NCBI RefSeq assembly: GCF_017744155.1
Contig: NZ_JAGHQT010000001.1
Span: 496,001-560,000, forward strand
From: Endozoicomonas sp. G2_1
Lineage (GTDB): Bacteria > Pseudomonadota > Gammaproteobacteria > Enterobacterales > Alteromonadaceae
Length of the DNA stretch: 64,000 bases
Reading direction: 5' to 3'
In this document: one piece after another, positions 1 through 9,225 of the stretch
Layout: every line of letters starts with the position of its first letter
How positions within the stretch are numbered: position 1 is the first letter of the stretch
The notes under the pieces: model-generated
What the model was told of the DNA's origin: nothing
The model's database searches: none
The model's input: the letters and a program-made list of their open reading frames with translations, nothing else
Program-made: the position numbers and the translations under genes

Positions 1-690
1 ATTAAAGATCTACTCGAAGAAAAAGTAGCTCATTTAGAAGCAGACCAAGGTCGCTCAGCGACTAAAAAAGAGAAAGAGCAATTTAAAGAAGATATCGTCT
101 TCGAATTATTACCTCGCGCATTTTCTAGAATTAATGATACTCATGGTTACATCAGTGCCAAAGATAACATCATCGTCATTAACAGTAGCAGTCGAGGCAA
201 AGCGGAAGACTTCCTGGCATTACTGAGAAAGTCGTTAGGTACCTTGCCGGTTACTAGTGTCTCACCAGAAATGGCTCCCGATGAAAAAATGACCGATTGG
301 CTGGTTGAAAACAGTTTAGGAGCTTCGTTCACCATAGGTATGGAAGCTGAATTCAGAGCACTTGGCGACGATGCGGCGATTGTTCGTGTTAAAAACCAAG
401 ACTTGGCCAGCGACGAAATTAGCCATCACTTAGAAGCAGACAAATACGCAGTTAAATTGGCTTTAGAATGGGATGAGTCATTATCATTTGTTTTATGTGA
501 TGATTTGGCCATCAAACGAATTAAATTCTTTGATGTACTTCAAGAGCAAAACGATGATATCGACAGTGATGATGTCATCGCTAAACTCGATGCCGACTTT
601 GCCCTTATGGCCGGTGAACTCAATCGCTTCATCAGTGATTTACTCGCAGAGTTTTCAGTAAAAGCTGCTGACTATTTAGACGCCAGCTAA
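1..690 (+). CDS. rdgC: Recombination-associated protein RdgC (3' part)
   Basis: RdgC is a toroidal, sequence-nonspecific DNA-binding protein that restrains RecA-mediated recombination. The frame is open from base 1 to the TAA at 688-690 and gives 229 residues, so about the first 75 residues of the roughly 300-aa family lie before the window. Family landmarks match E. coli RdgC by eye: the LPRAFSR segment near the start, LLRKSLGTLPVT, KQDLASDEISHHLEADK, the SFVLCDDLAIKRIKF stretch and the DADFALMAGEL segment. It converges on the HDOD gene, with a bidirectional hairpin between them. The 5' truncation is only the window edge. Confidence 0.95.
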   Translation: MKDLLEEKVAHLEADQGRSATKKEKEQFKEDIVFELLPRAFSRINDTHGYISAKDNIIVINSSSRGKAEDFLALLRKSLGTLPVTSVSPEMAPDEKMTDWLVENSLGASFTIGMEAEFRALGDDAAIVRVKNQDLASDEISHHLEADKYAVKLALEWDESLSFVLCDDLAIKRIKFFDVLQEQNDDIDSDDVIAKLDADFALMAGELNRFISDLLAEFSVKAADYLDAS

Positions 691-760
691 GCGCTCATAA
701 AAGCCACTGCGATCATCAATAGCAGCGATATTTCATTACCAATACATTAAACTCAGATAC

Positions 761-797
761 AAAAAAGCGCATTGTAAATAGTAACAATGCGCCTTTT
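761..797. terminator. Bidirectional Rho-independent terminator between rdgC and the HDOD gene
   Basis: A 9-bp perfect stem (GCGCATTGT at 767-775, ACAATGCGC at 784-792) with an 8-nt loop has an A-run on its left and a T-run on its right. It can therefore terminate both of the convergent genes. Confidence 0.85.
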
Positions 798-820
798 CCT
801 ATACTCATAAGTGTTAAGAC

Positions 821-1663
821 TTAATCAAAACTCGCTTTAACTTCACTGACGAGCTCTTTAAACTCGTCGCTGTCCAAATATTCTTCATCTGGCAATATGC
901 CTTTTTTCACATAACTGGCAATTAACGTCGCTTTAGTTGCCTCGCTTTTGAAAATATCATGACAAATAGCACCAGCTCGAATAAAGTCAACGTAGTGAAT
1001 TTCTTCCGGTAGTACAGAAAGGTCACTCCAACTCTTAACTAATTCAGTCAAATCATCAGAAAAATCCCACGCTTTAGTCACTTCGGCACCAATCGTACTG
1101 GCTAGCTTGACAATCGCTTGTTGTAAAAAGGTTGGATTAGCAAAAACATCAGGATGCTTTTCAGCTTCAGTCAAAATAGGTAACACACCAACATTGTGAA
1201 CTAATGCCGCCAGCGTTAGTGTATCTAAAGCAAATGGCGCGTGTTTATTATCTTGTAAATAACGGCTCATTAGTGCTATTGCCACAGAAGCAACGTCAAT
1301 TGTTCTGCTCCACGATTTTTTCAAGTACATAGCAACAATTTCGTTTTGTGAAACAAAAACCTGTTTCACCGCCATCGCCGTAGCAATACTTTTAATTTGT
1401 CGTAAACCAATTCTCGTCAACGCTTGGTGCACGGTTTCAACTTTAATAGCACGCCCCAACATTGCGCTATTGGCTACTTTAATCATACCCAAAGACAATG
1501 CCGGATCTTGACTAATCACTTCACTCATTGCATTTAAATTTACTTCTGGGTCGTCCGCCGCTTTACGCACTTTTAACGCGATTTCAGGTAATGTTGGTAA
1601 GACCAAACTGTCCTGCTTAATTTTCTCTAACAATATTGTGTAAAGCGCATTCTCTGTTGCCAT
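821..1663 (-). CDS. HDOD domain protein (signalling, non-catalytic HD fold)
   Basis: This 280-aa cytoplasmic protein is made almost entirely of an HDOD domain. The family signature LPTLPEIALKV lies at residues 22-32 and the SQDPALSLGMIKVANSA segment at 51-67. At the position where true HD hydrolases carry His-Asp, this protein reads VHN (residues 155-157), so phosphodiesterase activity is not expected. HDOD proteins usually act as adaptors in stress, motility or biofilm signalling, but no specific partner is visible here. It is monocistronic and convergent with rdgC. The ATG start at 1663 fits the normal family N-terminus. Confidence 0.85.
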   Translation of the reverse strand: MATENALYTILLEKIKQDSLVLPTLPEIALKVRKAADDPEVNLNAMSEVISQDPALSLGMIKVANSAMLGRAIKVETVHQALTRIGLRQIKSIATAMAVKQVFVSQNEIVAMYLKKSWSRTIDVASVAIALMSRYLQDNKHAPFALDTLTLAALVHNVGVLPILTEAEKHPDVFANPTFLQQAIVKLASTIGAEVTKAWDFSDDLTELVKSWSDLSVLPEEIHYVDFIRAGAICHDIFKSEATKATLIASYVKKGILPDEEYLDSDEFKELVSEVKASFD

Positions 1664-1847
1664 ATGTGTTCCTTAGTAGCTCTTATTATTCTTGATAACC
1701 TATAACTTCACGCTACTAACAAACTTGACTTGCGTCAACAAAACTTTGAAAAAATGGTGCTTTTAACCATCTTTGATTGCAGGCTTTATTTTCATCAATA
1801 CAATGTCCAACATTTTTACTAGACAATATATTCGACATAGTTTGACA

Positions 1848-3221
1848 ATGTTTAAGCCAGAACTTCTCTCGCCGGCAGGCAGCCTCAAAAATATGCGTTA
1901 TGCATTTGCTTATGGTGCCGATGCTGTTTATGCAGGAACACCTCGATACTCATTACGCGTAAGAAATAATGAGTTCAATTTAGAAACCACAGAACAAGCA
2001 ATTAACGAGGCACATCAGCTCGGTAAGAAGTTTTACTTAGTCAATAATATTGCCCCGCACAATAAAAAATTAACCACCTTTATCGAAGATTTAAAGCCGT
2101 TAATTACTATGCAACCGGATGCCTTGATCATGTCAGATCCGGGGATGATCATGTTAGTACGTGAACAATTTCCAGATATGCCAATTCACTTATCAGTACA
2201 AGCCAACACCATTAACTGGGCAAGTGTTAAGTTCTGGCACGCTCAAGGCGTAGAGCGAGTAATTTTATCCCGCGAACTTGCCATTGATGAAATTGAAGAA
2301 ATTCGTATGCGTTGTCCGGAAATGGAGCTCGAAGTGTTCGTGCACGGTGCTTTGTGTATGGCTTATTCTGGTCGCTGCCTACTCTCTGGGTACATCAATA
2401 AACGCGACCCGAACCAAGGAACATGCACCAACGCCTGTCGCTGGAAATACGATGTCCATCAGGCCAAAGAGACCGAAACGGGCGATGTTATCGCATTACC
2501 TGGCGTACAAAATCAGGTGCCGTTGACCTACACGCCAAACAACGAAGACGTGGTCTTACTGCAAGAGCAAGGTCGCCCAGGTGAGTATATGCCGACGTTT
2601 GAAGATGAACACGGTACTTACATTATGAACTCAAAAGACTTACGCGCCATCGAGTTAGTCGAACGCTTAGTCAAAATTGGCGTTCACTCACTTAAAATTG
2701 AAGGCCGCACTAAATCTTTTTACTACTGCGCCCGTACCGCACAGGTTTACCGCCAAGCAATTGATGATGCCCTAGCCGGTAAAGATTTTAATCCAGTGCT
2801 CAACGACAGTCTTGAGCATCTCGCCCATCGCGGCTACACCGAAGGCTTTTTGCGTCGTCATCATCCGAAAAAACAACCAAGTGAGCTGCAAAATTACGAT
2901 TACGGTTACTCTAAAAGCGATAGCCAGCAATTTGTCGGCGAAGTTATCGGACGTAATCCAGACAATGGCCTAGTCGAAATCGCCGTTAAAAATAAGTTCT
3001 TAGTTGGCGACAAATTGGAACTCATGACACCCAGTGGCAACCAAACCTTTTTGTTAACTCACATGGAAAACAAAAAGAGTGAAGTAATCCTTGATGCCAA
3101 AGGCTCTGGCTATACCGTTTTTATCTCACTTGAGACTGAGCTCGACTTAGAATACGGCATTATTATGCGCTATTTGAGTGACGATCAAACCACCCGCCAC
3201 CCATTTAAACAAGAGCTATAA
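1848..3221 (+). CDS. trhP: tRNA uridine-34 5-hydroxylase TrhP (YegQ, U32 family)
   Basis: The product belongs to the peptidase U32 family and is the YegQ/TrhP type, which makes 5-hydroxyuridine at the wobble position of tRNAs in a prephenate-dependent pathway. The ATG at 1848 is preferred over an in-frame start at 1773 because MFKPELLSPAGSLKNMRYAF aligns directly with the E. coli N-terminus; this gives 457 aa, the normal length. The U32 core is present, including the HGALCMAYSGRC signature. Cys170, Cys177, Cys193 and Cys197 form the conserved cysteine set thought to hold an Fe-S cluster. A ferredoxin gene starts only 27 bp downstream and is probably cotranscribed. Confidence 0.93.
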   Translation: MFKPELLSPAGSLKNMRYAFAYGADAVYAGTPRYSLRVRNNEFNLETTEQAINEAHQLGKKFYLVNNIAPHNKKLTTFIEDLKPLITMQPDALIMSDPGMIMLVREQFPDMPIHLSVQANTINWASVKFWHAQGVERVILSRELAIDEIEEIRMRCPEMELEVFVHGALCMAYSGRCLLSGYINKRDPNQGTCTNACRWKYDVHQAKETETGDVIALPGVQNQVPLTYTPNNEDVVLLQEQGRPGEYMPTFEDEHGTYIMNSKDLRAIELVERLVKIGVHSLKIEGRTKSFYYCARTAQVYRQAIDDALAGKDFNPVLNDSLEHLAHRGYTEGFLRRHHPKKQPSELQNYDYGYSKSDSQQFVGEVIGRNPDNGLVEIAVKNKFLVGDKLELMTPSGNQTFLLTHMENKKSEVILDAKGSGYTVFISLETELDLEYGIIMRYLSDDQTTRHPFKQEL

Positions 3222-3248
3222 CGCAGATGCGTAGTTACTGAGGCACAA

Positions 3249-3494
3249 ATGGCATTACTGATTGAAAAAAGCTGTATTAATTGCGATATGTGTGAGCCAG
3301 AGTGCCCAAATGAAGCTATTACTATGGGTAAATCTATTTACCAAATAGAGCCCGAAAAGTGCACTGAATGTTTGGGTTACTACGATGAACCCCAATGTAT
3401 TAAAGCTTGCCCGATTGATTGCATTGTGCCGGATCCCAACCACCAAGAAACTGAAGAGACTTTGACTAAAAAGTTTGAGCAACTCTACTTTTAG
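3249..3494 (+). CDS. yfhL: YfhL-type 2[4Fe-4S] ferredoxin
   Basis: This 81-aa bacterial-type ferredoxin has two cluster-binding sets. The first is Cys9, Cys12, Cys15 and Cys19. The second includes Cys38, Cys41, Cys50, Cys54 and Cys58. The eight-residue insertion between Cys41 and Cys50 is the hallmark of the YfhL/Allochromatium-type low-potential ferredoxins. It lies 27 bp after trhP and before a strong terminator, so the two genes form a small operon. That this ferredoxin supplies electrons or cluster maintenance to TrhP is an inference from the gene order. Confidence 0.92.
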   Translation: MALLIEKSCINCDMCEPECPNEAITMGKSIYQIEPEKCTECLGYYDEPQCIKACPIDCIVPDPNHQETEETLTKKFEQLYF

Positions 3495-3530
3495 CTTTTA
3501 GTGATTGAAGTGTGACCGTGCACCCTATGT

Positions 3531-3563
3531 ATAAAAATGCCAGCGTAATGCTGGCATTTTTAT
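3531..3563. terminator. Bidirectional terminator after the trhP-yfhL operon
   Basis: A 12-bp perfect stem (AAAAATGCCAGC at 3533-3544, GCTGGCATTTTT at 3550-3561) with a 5-nt loop is flanked by A and T runs. It serves the ferredoxin on the plus strand and the lipoprotein gene on the minus strand. Confidence 0.9.
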
Positions 3564-3583
3564 AGGTCGTTTTTCAGTCAAAA

Positions 3584-5599
3584 TTACGGCTCAGAGGTAT
3601 TATTAATTTCTAAGCTATTCTCAGCCTCTGTTGCGCCTTGGCTGTAGTAAGCGACCCGCTGCTGATCCTGCGCCAATGCCATAAACAACGGCTGCCGTGT
3701 ACCCAATAAAAATCTTGAAGCAAGATTTGCTTGTTGATCATAACTATCGAGTAAAAAGCCTTGAGTGCGATCAAATCTAGCGTAACGGGCTTGTTTTGAG
3801 CTATCCGGACTAAAGAGTAAACTAACAAACCTATCAGTATCTAACTCAAGTAACCCTAAATCGGTAAAAGTAGTGCCATCATAGCTCAAACGGTTACTGG
3901 TTGGGCTTTGTAAATAGACATCGGTTTCGGCGTTATTAACAAAAAAGCTCGTAATATTATCGTTTTCACCGAGTGTTTCAGGTCTATACTGGTCGATAAA
4001 GGTCAAACCAACTTTGTTAATGGTTGTAAAATCATTAACTGCGGTTGAATAACGGCGCAGCTGACTGGTCGCATTTTGCAGCGCATAAAAAACATTGTTT
4101 TGTGCGCTGACATCAGCACTGTTAGTGCCAAAAGTATCTTCAAAATTAACAAACAAGCGCTCTAAATTCTCATTACCAAGCTCTAAAGCTTGTGTAACAA
4201 CAAAGTAACGCCCCTTAATATTAACAAACGTGAATGGCGCTGCCTGTAATGTCACTTCACTATTGTCTAAGGTCGTCACACTATTATCACTTAGATTTAT
4301 TTGATAACGGCGTAATTCAGTTTGTTCATTACCATCAGCATCAGTTACAGTTTCTGTTGCTTGCGCCAGCATAAGTTGCCCATTGGGGTGAACGATTAAA
4401 TTGGTTAATGTGGTATTTTCAGGCGCAACGGCAATATCACTGACTTGTGTCCCCGTATACAAGTGATAACTCTGTAACTTATTACCCGTTGCTAAATAAA
4501 CAATCGGCTGATCAGGTGCCGTTACCAAAGTATTAGTGTTAATGGTCAGCCCTTGCTGGCGAATTGCGCTACTGCTTTGATCACTGTGATAAAAGTGAAC
4601 ATCGATATTCTGGGCTTGAACATTGGTGATATCAGAGCTAGTGAGGGTTATCGTTGCCCGGTTTAAACTGTTGATCTCAGCACTGCTAGGATCGGCAGTG
4701 ATTGTCAAAAATTGACCATCACTGCTTTGAGTTAGCGTCAGCCAATCAGCGTCAGTTTGTGCTTGCCAAGTAAAGTCTGTCAGATTGTTAGACAAAATCG
4801 CCACTTGCCTGCTGAGTTCACTAACATTAGCGGTATTCACTAGGCCAACATGAGCCTGCTCTGCATACAAGTAGAGGTTGTCCAATCCTAGTTCCACTGG
4901 TAACAAACGAGTGTCACCCGAAGTGACTTCAGTAATCGTAATATTGCCTTGTGACAAGCCTGGTGCTGTTATACCGCTCAAATCAACGTTTACTGTGACA
5001 GTGCTAGTACCTGTACCCGAGCTAGCGTCAAAGCTCAACCAAGGTAAGTCAGAACTTAACTGCCACTGATTATCACTGACACTGGTCAACTCAAAACTCT
5101 GGCTAGCAATACTGGTGGCGCCAAATGTTTCACCAAAGCTGACTAAGTTGGTATTAGGTGTTAACTGCCAAACAAGCAATGAAACATCGATATCTTGATG
5201 TTCAAAGGTGTTTTGTGCAACGCTGCCAGTCGAAAGTCGAACTACAGTGTTAAATGACCCCGGCGCAATTCGCTCTTCGTTTATAACGTCAACTTTTAAG
5301 GTGGCGCTATTGTCCGTTGTATTTTCTAGGGAAAACTCAAGCCAAGGCACAACATCAGCGCCGGGCGCAAAGCCGACTAATAATCCTTCACCTTGGAAAC
5401 TGACATTGACTGAAAAGCTGTCATCGGATCTATTGAGAACTTGATTGCTAAACTTGAGTTCTGAGACATTTGTCGAAATTGAGAATCGCGGGTTGTTGTC
5501 ACTCGAACCACCACATCCTGATACCAAGAGCACAACCAATAAGAACAATGAAAATAAATACCCTTGTTTATTCACAGAGCTATTATTAAATGCGTTCAT
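3584..5599 (-). CDS. Large lipoprotein with BACON-like modules and a propeller-like C-terminal half
   Basis: The product has 671 aa. The N-terminus has a hydrophobic signal and the lipobox LVSGC with Cys29 as the lipidation site, followed by a Gly/Ser-rich linker, so it is expected to be membrane-anchored on the periplasmic or outer face. Residues of roughly 40-345 contain three repeats of about 90 aa, each with a Trp-Leu motif (VPWLEFS, LPWLSFDASSGTG, ADWLTLTQSSDG) followed by a threonine-rich strand, as in BACON or similar Ig-like domains. From about 355 onward the pattern of short strands (VYLATGNKLQSYH, FVSLLFSPDSS) suggests a beta-propeller. There is no catalytic motif. Function is unknown; a surface or carbohydrate-binding role is only a guess. 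It is monocistronic. Confidence 0.75.
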   Translation of the reverse strand: MNAFNNSSVNKQGYLFSLFLLVVLLVSGCGGSSDNNPRFSISTNVSELKFSNQVLNRSDDSFSVNVSFQGEGLLVGFAPGADVVPWLEFSLENTTDNSATLKVDVINEERIAPGSFNTVVRLSTGSVAQNTFEHQDIDVSLLVWQLTPNTNLVSFGETFGATSIASQSFELTSVSDNQWQLSSDLPWLSFDASSGTGTSTVTVNVDLSGITAPGLSQGNITITEVTSGDTRLLPVELGLDNLYLYAEQAHVGLVNTANVSELSRQVAILSNNLTDFTWQAQTDADWLTLTQSSDGQFLTITADPSSAEINSLNRATITLTSSDITNVQAQNIDVHFYHSDQSSSAIRQQGLTINTNTLVTAPDQPIVYLATGNKLQSYHLYTGTQVSDIAVAPENTTLTNLIVHPNGQLMLAQATETVTDADGNEQTELRRYQINLSDNSVTTLDNSEVTLQAAPFTFVNIKGRYFVVTQALELGNENLERLFVNFEDTFGTNSADVSAQNNVFYALQNATSQLRRYSTAVNDFTTINKVGLTFIDQYRPETLGENDNITSFFVNNAETDVYLQSPTSNRLSYDGTTFTDLGLLELDTDRFVSLLFSPDSSKQARYARFDRTQGFLLDSYDQQANLASRFLLGTRQPLFMALAQDQQRVAYYSQGATEAENSLEINNTSEP

Positions 5600-5777
5600 A
5601 ATGTTCCTTTATCGTTATTATTAAACCACCAAAAGCATTAACACTATTCTGCGTGATAATTAAGCTAATGTAAAAACTTATCGAAAATTGTTAATAAAGT
5701 CAGAATCAAAGGAGTAAACATCGACGTTAATGACGCCGATGTTAGTAGCGGAGAAAAAGAGTAAAGGTAGTAAAAAA

Positions 5778-6377
5778 CTAGTCGTCGAGATCAATAAAAT
5801 GAGCGCCAAATCGCGCTTTAGTACTCAAGTAACCTTCATTACCCTTCTTGACAAATGCACTGGTTTTAACATGCTCAACAATGTCAACATGCTCTTTAAT
5901 CGCGTTAATTTTTCTCGGATTATTAGTGACCAATTTAATCTTGGTGACACCTAGGCCATTGAGCATAGTGATAGCGTCATCAAAACTGCGCTCGTCATCG
6001 CCAAAGCCCAAATGTCGATTGGCCTCATAGGTATTCATCCCTTGTGACTGCAGAACATAGGCATCAATTTTATTGTATAAACCAATACCTCGCCCCTCTT
6101 GGCGCAAGTACAAAATAATACCACCTTCAACGGCCATTTTGTTGATGGTTTCGTCGAGCTGTTCACCACAATCACAGCGAGATGAATGAAAAACATCACC
6201 GGTTAAACACTCTGAGTGCATTCTCACTAGTGGCGCTTCTTGAGTTAAATCTGCCTGTTTAAACACTAACGCAATATGCTCATTGCCAACATCAAACTGC
6301 TTAAAAGTTACTATTTCTGCTGGAATATCACTATTAGTGCCAACGTTTAATGCCACTCTGGCTCTTACATCAGTCAT
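5778..6377 (-). CDS. ribA: GTP cyclohydrolase II
   Basis: RibA opens and hydrolyses GTP to give 2,5-diamino-6-ribosylamino-4-pyrimidinone 5'-phosphate, the first committed step of riboflavin synthesis. At 199 aa this is the stand-alone form without a fused RibB domain. The zinc ligands are Cys57, Cys68 and Cys70 in [17 protein letters not shown], and the GTP-binding and catalytic segment [14 protein letters not shown] starts at residue 91. The [11 protein letters not shown] motif closes the domain. It is transcribed alone, with 190 bp between its start and the end of thyA. No FMN-riboswitch-like structure was recognised upstream. Confidence 0.97.
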   Translation of the reverse strand: MTDVRARVALNVGTNSDIPAEIVTFKQFDVGNEHIALVFKQADLTQEAPLVRMHSECLTGDVFHSSRCDCGEQLDETINKMAVEGGIILYLRQEGRGIGLYNKIDAYVLQSQGMNTYEANRHLGFGDDERSFDDAITMLNGLGVTKIKLVTNNPRKINAIKEHVDIVEHVKTSAFVKKGNEGYLSTKARFGAHFIDLDD

Positions 6378-6567
6378 AAACTCAAATTCACTAGATTAAA
6401 AAATGAAGGCTAGGTACAAGCGCTAAATGGATGACCTATACCTCTGGGTAACAAAGTATTGAATACAAAGATAATGGGGCTGGCAAAGAGAAATTCAAGC
6501 TAAGCAAGCACTATTTAACAGTACTAGCTTAGCCATAAAACGAATAAGTAGACGCGTTTATTGCCAA

Positions 6568-7401
6568 CTAAACCGAAATCGGGGCAGCGATATGCGGATG
6601 TGCTTGATAATCTTTCAACTCAAAATCGTCAAAGGTAAAGTCAAAAATACTCTTGACCTCGGGATTAATCGCCATCGTTGGCAATGATAGCGGCTGCCGT
6701 GACAGCTGTTCATCTACTTGTTCAAGGTGATTCAAATACAAGTGCGCATCGCCAAAGGTGTGAATAAACTCGCCGAGTTCCAAGTCGCAAACTTGAGCTA
6801 TCATCATAGTAAACAGCGAATAACTCGCGATATTAAATGGCACTCCCAAGAAAATATCGGCACTACGTTGATACAGTTGACAAGAGAGCTTGCCGTTTAA
6901 CACGTAAAACTGAAATAGCGTATGACACGGCGGCAATGCTTGTTTGCCATTTTCAGCATTCTCATTCGGGCTAACACTGGTATCTGGTAAGACTGCTGGG
7001 TTCCAGGCAGTAATAATATGGCGTCTCGAATCGGGATTAGTCTTCAAGTCGTCAATCAATTGCGCAAGCTGGTCAATAGTTTCGCCATTAGCGGCGGGCC
7101 AATTACGCCACTGAACACCGTAAACAGGGCCGAGTTCACCGTCTTCTGTTGCCCAATCGTCCCAAATTTTAACGCCGTTTTCTTTCAAATAGGCAATGTT
7201 AGACTCACCTTTAATGAACCAGAGCAACTCGTGAATAATTGACTTTAAGTGACATTTTTTCGTTGTCACTAAAGGGAAGCCCTTACTCAAATCAAAACGC
7301 ATTTGATAACCAAAAATACTCTTGGTGCCTGTGCCAGTGCGGTCTGATTTTTCAACCCCGTGATCTCGCACATAGCGCATCAAATCTAAGTAAGTTTGCA
7401 T
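6568..7401 (-). CDS. thyA: Thymidylate synthase
   Basis: ThyA methylates dUMP to dTMP using 5,10-methylenetetrahydrofolate. The protein has 277 aa against 264 in E. coli. The nucleophile is Cys159 in [12 protein letters not shown], the phosphate-binding pair is Arg126-Arg127 in [11 protein letters not shown], and [17 protein letters not shown] is intact. The extra length is a 13-residue insertion (about 141-153, [13 protein letters not shown]) just before the catalytic loop. The gene lies 59 bp downstream of lgt in the same direction, the usual lgt-thyA order. Confidence 0.97.
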   Translation of the reverse strand: MQTYLDLMRYVRDHGVEKSDRTGTGTKSIFGYQMRFDLSKGFPLVTTKKCHLKSIIHELLWFIKGESNIAYLKENGVKIWDDWATEDGELGPVYGVQWRNWPAANGETIDQLAQLIDDLKTNPDSRRHIITAWNPAVLPDTSVSPNENAENGKQALPPCHTLFQFYVLNGKLSCQLYQRSADIFLGVPFNIASYSLFTMMIAQVCDLELGEFIHTFGDAHLYLNHLEQVDEQLSRQPLSLPTMAINPEVKSIFDFTFDDFELKDYQAHPHIAAPISV

Positions 7402-7460
7402 GTAAAATCCCCTGCCCTAAAATCTCTTGTAAACTGCTGTTGTTTTCGTTGTGCTAATAA

Positions 7461-8282
7461 TTAGTTAGCCGCTTGGCCATTAACCTGATTGCTTGGCTGG
7501 CGGTAACCCCACCAAATAATAAAGGCGCCAGTCAATACCATAGGCAGGCTTAAAATTTGCCCCATTGAAATATATGAGAAAATAAAACCTAGATGTGCAT
7601 CCGGCTCACGGAACAACTCAACAATCATTCTAAAAATGCCATAACCGATTAAAAAGCTACCAGACGCCATGCCCAAGCGCTTAGACTTAATGCTGACTAA
7701 ATAAACAATCGCGAATAACACTAAGCCTTCGAGAAAAAACTCATATAACTGTGAAGGGTGACGCGGCAACTGTAATGGGTCTGTTGGAAACACCATTGCC
7801 CAAGAAACATCCGTTTGGCGGCCCCAAAGTTCGGCGTTAATAAAGTTACCAATGCGGCCTACACCTAGGCCAATCGGCACGAGTGGCGCAACAAAGTCAC
7901 CTACTTGTAAAAAGCCTTTTTGCGTTTTTCGAGCGAAAAGAAAGATCGCTAAAATAACACCCAGTAATCCGCCGTGGAACGACATACCGCCTTCCCAGAT
8001 TTTAAACAAATAAGCGGGCTCAGCCAAGAAGAGTTCAAACTGATAAAACAATACGTAGCCAATACGGCCACCTAAAATAACCCCTAAAAAACCAAAAAAT
8101 AACAAGTCACTGACTTGGTCTCGAGTCCAGACACCACCGCTGCGATCAGCTGCCCTATTGGCAAGCAACATAGCGGTAACAAAAGCAACTAAGTACATCA
8201 TGCCGTACCAGTGCAATGAAATAGGGCCTATTGAAAAAATAACCGGATCAATTTGAGGAAACTGCAAAAAACGCTCAGTCAT
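7461..8282 (-). CDS. lgt: Phosphatidylglycerol:prolipoprotein diacylglyceryl transferase
   Basis: Lgt transfers diacylglyceryl from phosphatidylglycerol to the lipobox cysteine of preprolipoproteins, the first step of lipoprotein maturation at the inner membrane. The 273-aa protein has the expected seven hydrophobic segments. Conserved landmarks are His103 in SFHGGLLGV, the signature [14 protein letters not shown] (Arg143, Asn146, Glu151, Arg155) and HPSQLYEF. The ATG at 8282 gives the usual N-terminus. It lies between a TSUP permease gene (112 bp upstream) and thyA, and serves the several lipoproteins in this window. Confidence 0.97.
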   Translation of the reverse strand: MTERFLQFPQIDPVIFSIGPISLHWYGMMYLVAFVTAMLLANRAADRSGGVWTRDQVSDLLFFGFLGVILGGRIGYVLFYQFELFLAEPAYLFKIWEGGMSFHGGLLGVILAIFLFARKTQKGFLQVGDFVAPLVPIGLGVGRIGNFINAELWGRQTDVSWAMVFPTDPLQLPRHPSQLYEFFLEGLVLFAIVYLVSIKSKRLGMASGSFLIGYGIFRMIVELFREPDAHLGFIFSYISMGQILSLPMVLTGAFIIWWGYRQPSNQVNGQAAN

Positions 8283-8394
8283 GAAAACACATGTCCTAGA
8301 ATAAAATAGGCTCAGATTATGCCCAAGTTGGGGTTAAAATACTACGGGGCGATGAAAATACTATCGCGAAAAACAAGCCATTAAACCTTGGTGC

Positions 8395-9192
8395 CTAAAC
8401 AGAGAAATACATTTTTATTGCCACTAACAGCAAAAAGCCAGCAAAGCACTTTTTGAGTAACGCAACAGGTAACCTAGCAGCTAATTTCACGCCTATTGGC
8501 GCAAAGAAAACAGAGGTACAGACAATGCCAACCAAGGCAGGTAAATAAACATAGCCCAAACTCCACTGAGGCAGCCCTGTTTGGTCAATACCAGCGACAA
8601 CAAAAGTTAGCGTGCCAAATAGCGCGACCACGACACCGCAGATAGTTGCAACACCAATACTGTGACGAACGGGCAATGAATAGTAAGTCAAAACAGGTAC
8701 TAAAATAGAGCCGCCAGCGATGCCCATTAAGCTCGATAAAATACCTGTTCCTAAACCAATAACCAGCAATTTAGTTTTGCTTGGCAGTGGCTGCTCACCA
8801 GAAACTTTTACCGCCAACATCATGTAAATAGCTAACAAGCTGACGGTAACCGCGAAAAACTTAGTGAGCGCGTCGCTTGAACTGTTGTCGGCAATTAAAG
8901 CACCAACTGCCGCGCCAATAGCAATCCCCACCATTAACTGACGGGCGACATGCCACGGAATATTGCCATTCTTGTGATGCGCTCTAGAAGCTGAGGTTGC
9001 AGTCAGAATAATGGTTGCCAACGAAGTTGCCAACGCCATCGGCATTGCCAAGTTTTGATCAACACCCAACTCAAGTAACAAGTACACCAACGCAGGTACT
9101 ATGACTAAGCCGCCGCCAATGCCGAGCAAACCCGCTAACACGCCAACAACGGCACCAAGTGCTAAACAAACAACAAAAATAGTTAACAACAT
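8395..9192 (-). CDS. TSUP (TauE/SafE) family sulfite/anion exporter-like permease
   Basis: This 265-aa integral membrane protein carries the duplicated TSUP architecture. There are about eight hydrophobic segments, with the paired glycine-rich motifs GLLGIGGGLVIVPALVYLL near residue 21 and SSLMGIAGGSILVPVLTYY near 153. Family members export sulfite, sulfoacetate or related small anions, but the substrate cannot be read from sequence. It starts 33 bp after ptsP ends, suggesting cotranscription as part of an rppH-ptsP-TSUP-lgt-thyA string. Confidence 0.88.
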   Translation of the reverse strand: MLLTIFVVCLALGAVVGVLAGLLGIGGGLVIVPALVYLLLELGVDQNLAMPMALATSLATIILTATSASRAHHKNGNIPWHVARQLMVGIAIGAAVGALIADNSSSDALTKFFAVTVSLLAIYMMLAVKVSGEQPLPSKTKLLVIGLGTGILSSLMGIAGGSILVPVLTYYSLPVRHSIGVATICGVVVALFGTLTFVVAGIDQTGLPQWSLGYVYLPALVGIVCTSVFFAPIGVKLAARLPVALLKKCFAGFLLLVAIKMYFSV

Positions 9193-9225
9193 TTAACAAA
9201 TAAGCTCAAAGTAAAAGAAAAATCG

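Noticed and set aside
6378-6567. Possible FMN riboswitch upstream of ribA
   Set aside because: I found no conserved FMN-element sequence blocks; only a weak stem (CTAAGC with GCTTAG) is present.
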